NCBI GenBank assembly: GCA_002392745.1
Contig: DGHR01000016.1
Span: forward strand, 1 to 62,501
Length of the DNA stretch: 62,501 nt
Direction: 5' to 3'
From: Bacteroidales bacterium UBA3843
GTDB lineage: Bacteria; Bacteroidota; Bacteroidia; Bacteroidales; Paludibacteraceae
Shown one piece after another: positions 60,897 through 62,501 of this stretch (positions within the stretch are counted from its first letter, which is position 1; each line of letters opens with the position of its first letter). The notes under the pieces are model-generated. The model was not told where the DNA came from, did no database searches, and saw nothing but the letters and a program-made list of their open reading frames with translations. Position numbers and translations under genes: made by a program.

Positions 60897-61868
60897 GTGA
60901 TTCAGCATTTCTTGGATTACATATCGATAGAGCGGAAGTACTCGCCACGAACGGTGGAGGCGTACCGCGACGACCTGCAGGAGTTCTGCACGTTCATGGG
61001 GTTCGGCACCTCCGTCACCGACGAACAGATACGGAAGGTGGGCGAGGACGACGTGAAAGCATGGATGCTGGACCTGCTGGAGCAGCGGAAGCAGTCGCCG
61101 CGGTCGGTCAAACGCAAACTGTCGGCGCTGCGCAGTTTCTATAAGTTCCTGCTGCGCCTGGGAGCCGTGCCGCGCGATGTCACCGCCCGTGTCATCCCTC
61201 CGAAGGCCGACAAACCGCTACCCGTGTTCTTCCGCGAGGCGGAGATGGAAGCCGCGGAGAGAAACATGGTCCAGACTTCCGCCCGGGGAGAGGGAGAACT
61301 GGATTTCGATACCCTCCGCGATGCCCTTATCATCGAGGTGCTGTACCAGACGGGAATGCGCCAGGCGGAATTGCTGGGACTGAACGATGCGGACTGGGAC
61401 TTGGACCAAGGGCAGGTGCGTGTGTTCGGTAAAAGGCGCAAGGAACGGATAGTGCCGATAGGCGACGCGCTGGTCAAACAGATTAAGAACTATCTTGAGG
61501 CACGGAATGCCGAAATATCGGAATCCCGGAATCCCGGAAGACCGCAGACCTTCTTCGTCAAGAAAAACAAGCAGGGCGAGATCGTTCCCATGACCAAAAA
61601 CACCTTATACAATATAGTGCGCACGCGTATGGGAGAGGTCAGTACGCTCAAGAAGCACTCGCCGCACGTGCTGCGTCATACCTTTGCCACCACGATGCTC
61701 GACAACGGCGCCGACATCCGAACCATACAGACACTGCTGGGGCATGCCTCGCTCTCTACCACCCAGGTTTACACCCACACCACCTTCGAACAAATCAAAC
61801 GCGTCTATATGGCCACTCATCCCCGTGCAAGGCAAAAAGAAAGCGGGGAAAATGAGAAAAAAGACTAA
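60897..61868 (+). CDS. xerC: Tyrosine recombinase XerC/XerD-like
   Basis: About 323 residues from GTG 60897, giving MIQHFLDYISIERKYSPRTV, the usual N-terminus of the core-binding domain. Catalytic residues are visible: Arg in TGMRQAELLGL, His-x-x-Arg in HVLRHTFATTML, His in LLGHASLSTTQVY and Tyr in QVYTH. It resolves chromosome dimers at dif. An octamer repeat (61511-61542) encodes about residues 206-215 (ISESRNPGRP) between the Arg motif and the beta-hairpin and looks like an insertion. In Bacteroides relatives hpf normally lies between this gene and the tRNAs; here it is absent. Confidence 0.93.
   Translation: MIQHFLDYISIERKYSPRTVEAYRDDLQEFCTFMGFGTSVTDEQIRKVGEDDVKAWMLDLLEQRKQSPRSVKRKLSALRSFYKFLLRLGAVPRDVTARVIPPKADKPLPVFFREAEMEAAERNMVQTSARGEGELDFDTLRDALIIEVLYQTGMRQAELLGLNDADWDLDQGQVRVFGKRRKERIVPIGDALVKQIKNYLEARNAEISESRNPGRPQTFFVKKNKQGEIVPMTKNTLYNIVRTRMGEVSTLKKHSPHVLRHTFATTMLDNGADIRTIQTLLGHASLSTTQVYTHTTFEQIKRVYMATHPRARQKESGENEKKD
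61511..61542 (+). repeat. In-frame octamer repeat inside xerC
   Basis: Units of period 8: CGAAATAT, CGGAATCC, CGGAATCC, CGGAAGAC. They encode part of ISESRNPGRP in the catalytic domain linker. Confidence 0.75.
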
Positions 61869-61916
61869 AAAATGCATTTTTTTGCAAAAATATTTTGTCA
61901 TGTCAAAAAAAAGCAG

Positions 61917-61924
61917 TACTTTTG
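61917..61924 (+). promoter_or_regulatory. -7 box (TACTTTTG) of the tRNA cluster
   Basis: TACTTTTG lies about 90 nt upstream of tRNA-Thr and follows the recombinase gene by about 50 nt. Confidence 0.65.
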
Positions 61925-61975
61925 CACCCGCTTTTCGATGGAACGGATTACAAGGGCGTAACTCAGTGGAGTTTG

Positions 61976-62004
61976 AATCGTAAATCGTAAATCGTCAAAT
62001 CGTA
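61976..62004 (+). repeat. AATCGTA heptamer array before tRNA-Thr
   Basis: AATCGTA, AATCGTA, AATCGTC, AAATCGTA in direct succession, ending 9 nt before the tRNA. Confidence 0.85.
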
Positions 62005-62013
62005 AACGGCTTC

Positions 62014-62086
62014 GCCTCTATAGCTCAGTTGGTAGAGCACTAGATTTGTAATCCAGCGGTCGTTGGTTCGAGTCCGACTAGAGGCT
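62014..62086 (+). tRNA. tRNA-Thr (anticodon TGT)
   Basis: The cloverleaf is complete: acceptor GCCTCTA/TAGAGGC, D arm GCTC/GAGC, anticodon loop TTTGTAA (TGT at 62047-62049), T arm GTTGG-TTCGAGT-CCGAC, discriminator T, no encoded CCA. The anticodon stem CTAGA/TCCAG has one A-C mismatch at positions 29/41. Confidence 0.95.
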
Positions 62087-62089
62087 CTC

Positions 62090-62203
62090 GCGTTCGGCAA
62101 CAAGATTGTGATGTTGATACCGCTTCGCTAAATCAACGGGAACAACTTGTGCCTCCGCTCTCCCCACTGCAAACGCTGCGCTGGTTTGCATCGGGGACCC
62201 CAA
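62090..62203 (+). repeat. P1 composite hairpin element, copy A (tRNA-Thr/Tyr spacer)
   Basis: Paired regions: GGCA-ACAAG with CTTGT-GCC (62096-62104, 62146-62153); GTTGAT/ATCAAC around ACCGCTTCGCTAA (62113-62137); TCCCC-AC-TGCAAAC with GTTTGCA-TC-GGGGA (62161-62197). It ends GGGGACCCCAAG. Confidence 0.9.
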
Positions 62204-62233
62204 GAAAAAAAACAGCGCGTGATCATTGACAAC

Positions 62234-62316
62234 GGGTGTGTTCCAGAGTGGCCAAATGGGGCAGACTGTAAATCTGCTGCTTTTCAGCTTCGGTGGTTCG
62301 AATCCATCCGCACCCA
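62234..62316 (+). tRNA. tRNA-Tyr (anticodon GTA)
   Basis: A class II tRNA with a long variable arm: acceptor GGGTGTG/CGCACCC, anticodon GTA at 62268-62270 (GACTGTAAATC), variable arm near GCTTTTCAGC, T loop TTCGAAT, discriminator A. Confidence 0.95.
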
Positions 62317-62320
62317 CTTC

Positions 62321-62433
62321 GCGTTCGGCAACAAGATTGCGGCGGTCCATACCGCTCCGCTAAATGGACAAGCAACTTGTGCCTCCGCTCTCCCCACTGC
62401 AAACGCTACGCTGTTTTGCATCGGGGGCCCCAG
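62321..62433 (+). repeat. P1 composite hairpin element, copy B (second tRNA spacer)
   Basis: Paired regions: GGCA-ACAAG with CTTGT-GCC (62327-62335, 62376-62383); GTCCAT/ATGGAC around ACCGCTCCGCTAA (62345-62369); TCCCC-AC-TGCAAA with TTTGCA-TC-GGGGG (62391-62425). It shares orientation and joints with copy A, and the middle stem differs with compensating changes. Confidence 0.9.
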
Positions 62434-62472
62434 AAGAAATCTGGCGGTGTTTTGAGCGGCGCGCAATGCGTC

Positions 62473-62501
62473 GCGAAAGTAGCTCAGTCGATAGAGCACT
62501 A
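62473..62501 (+). tRNA. tRNA 5' part, probably tRNA-Gly (truncated by window end)
   Basis: GCGAAAG-TA-GCTC-AGTCGATA-GAGC is the acceptor and D arm of a tRNA. The anticodon lies beyond the window. The Thr-Tyr-Gly-Thr-tuf order of many bacteria suggests Gly(TCC). Confidence 0.75.

Overview
The window looks like a chromosome segment of an uncultured Bacteroidales bacterium. Direct reasons: promoter boxes of the Bacteroidetes type (TAnnTTTG) precede many genes, Shine-Dalgarno sequences are absent, and there is a protein with a C-terminal type IX secretion (T9SS) sorting domain. Families and gene orders typical of the group are also present: a BT_3928-like protein next to a DUF1599 protein, paired deoxynucleoside kinases, a DUF3987 protein and an EF-G2-like factor. 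The segment lies between the 3' end of an rRNA operon (last bases of 23S, then 5S, 1-392) and a tRNA-Thr/Tyr/(Gly) cluster (62014-62501), which in many bacteria precedes tuf.

Layout. 417-4892 (minus): two ECF sigma factor loci with small membrane partners, a DUF6249-like membrane protein and a GNAT acetyltransferase. 5068-12466 (minus): tatC and tatA, a Tat-exported aldo/keto reductase with Fe-S centres, a membrane polyferredoxin, a DUF362 lipoprotein and a TonB-dependent receptor, which together look like a redox module. 12470-20546 (minus): housekeeping run rsgA, frr, pyrH, gamma carbonic anhydrase, tpiA, BT_3928-like, DUF1599, hisS, waaA. 20927-29376: small exported protein, membrane-anchored AraC regulator divergent from tsaD, an exosortase-family protein, a CPA2 antiporter and uvrA. 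29778-40827 (plus): an EF-G paralogue with altered G motifs, then a tightly packed seven-gene operon. That operon holds a TM-macro protein and a TIR-TM protein (a type II Thoeris-like pair), an exported TPR protein, three exported BspA-type leucine-rich-repeat proteins and a free-methionine-R-sulfoxide reductase. 41113-43731: two deoxynucleoside kinases and another membrane AraC regulator. 43732-46930: island-like stretch with a stand-alone DUF3987 protein, an orphan and a broken AAA ATPase gene. 46931-60768: a surface-protein operon (InlB-repeat protein, 3482-residue T9SS adhesin-like protein with eight MBG repeats, OmpA-family porin). 60897-62501: XerC-like recombinase and tRNAs.

Two kinds of non-genic structure stand out. 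First, composite hairpin elements of about 115 nt recur between genes, always in the same orientation relative to transcription; their loops and joints are conserved, while their stems differ in sequence and stay base-paired (13501-13613, 62090-62203, 62321-62433; a second family at 6027-6138 and 41793-41912). Second, 7- or 8-nt tandem repeats, with a different unit at almost every locus, sit in gene junctions. They also appear inside the reading frames of conserved proteins (rsgA, hisS, xerC, the polyferredoxin, the aldo/keto reductase). With the unusual TIR/macro operon, these are the best candidates for undescribed biology here. All functional statements come from reading the sequence and family knowledge; no searches were run.
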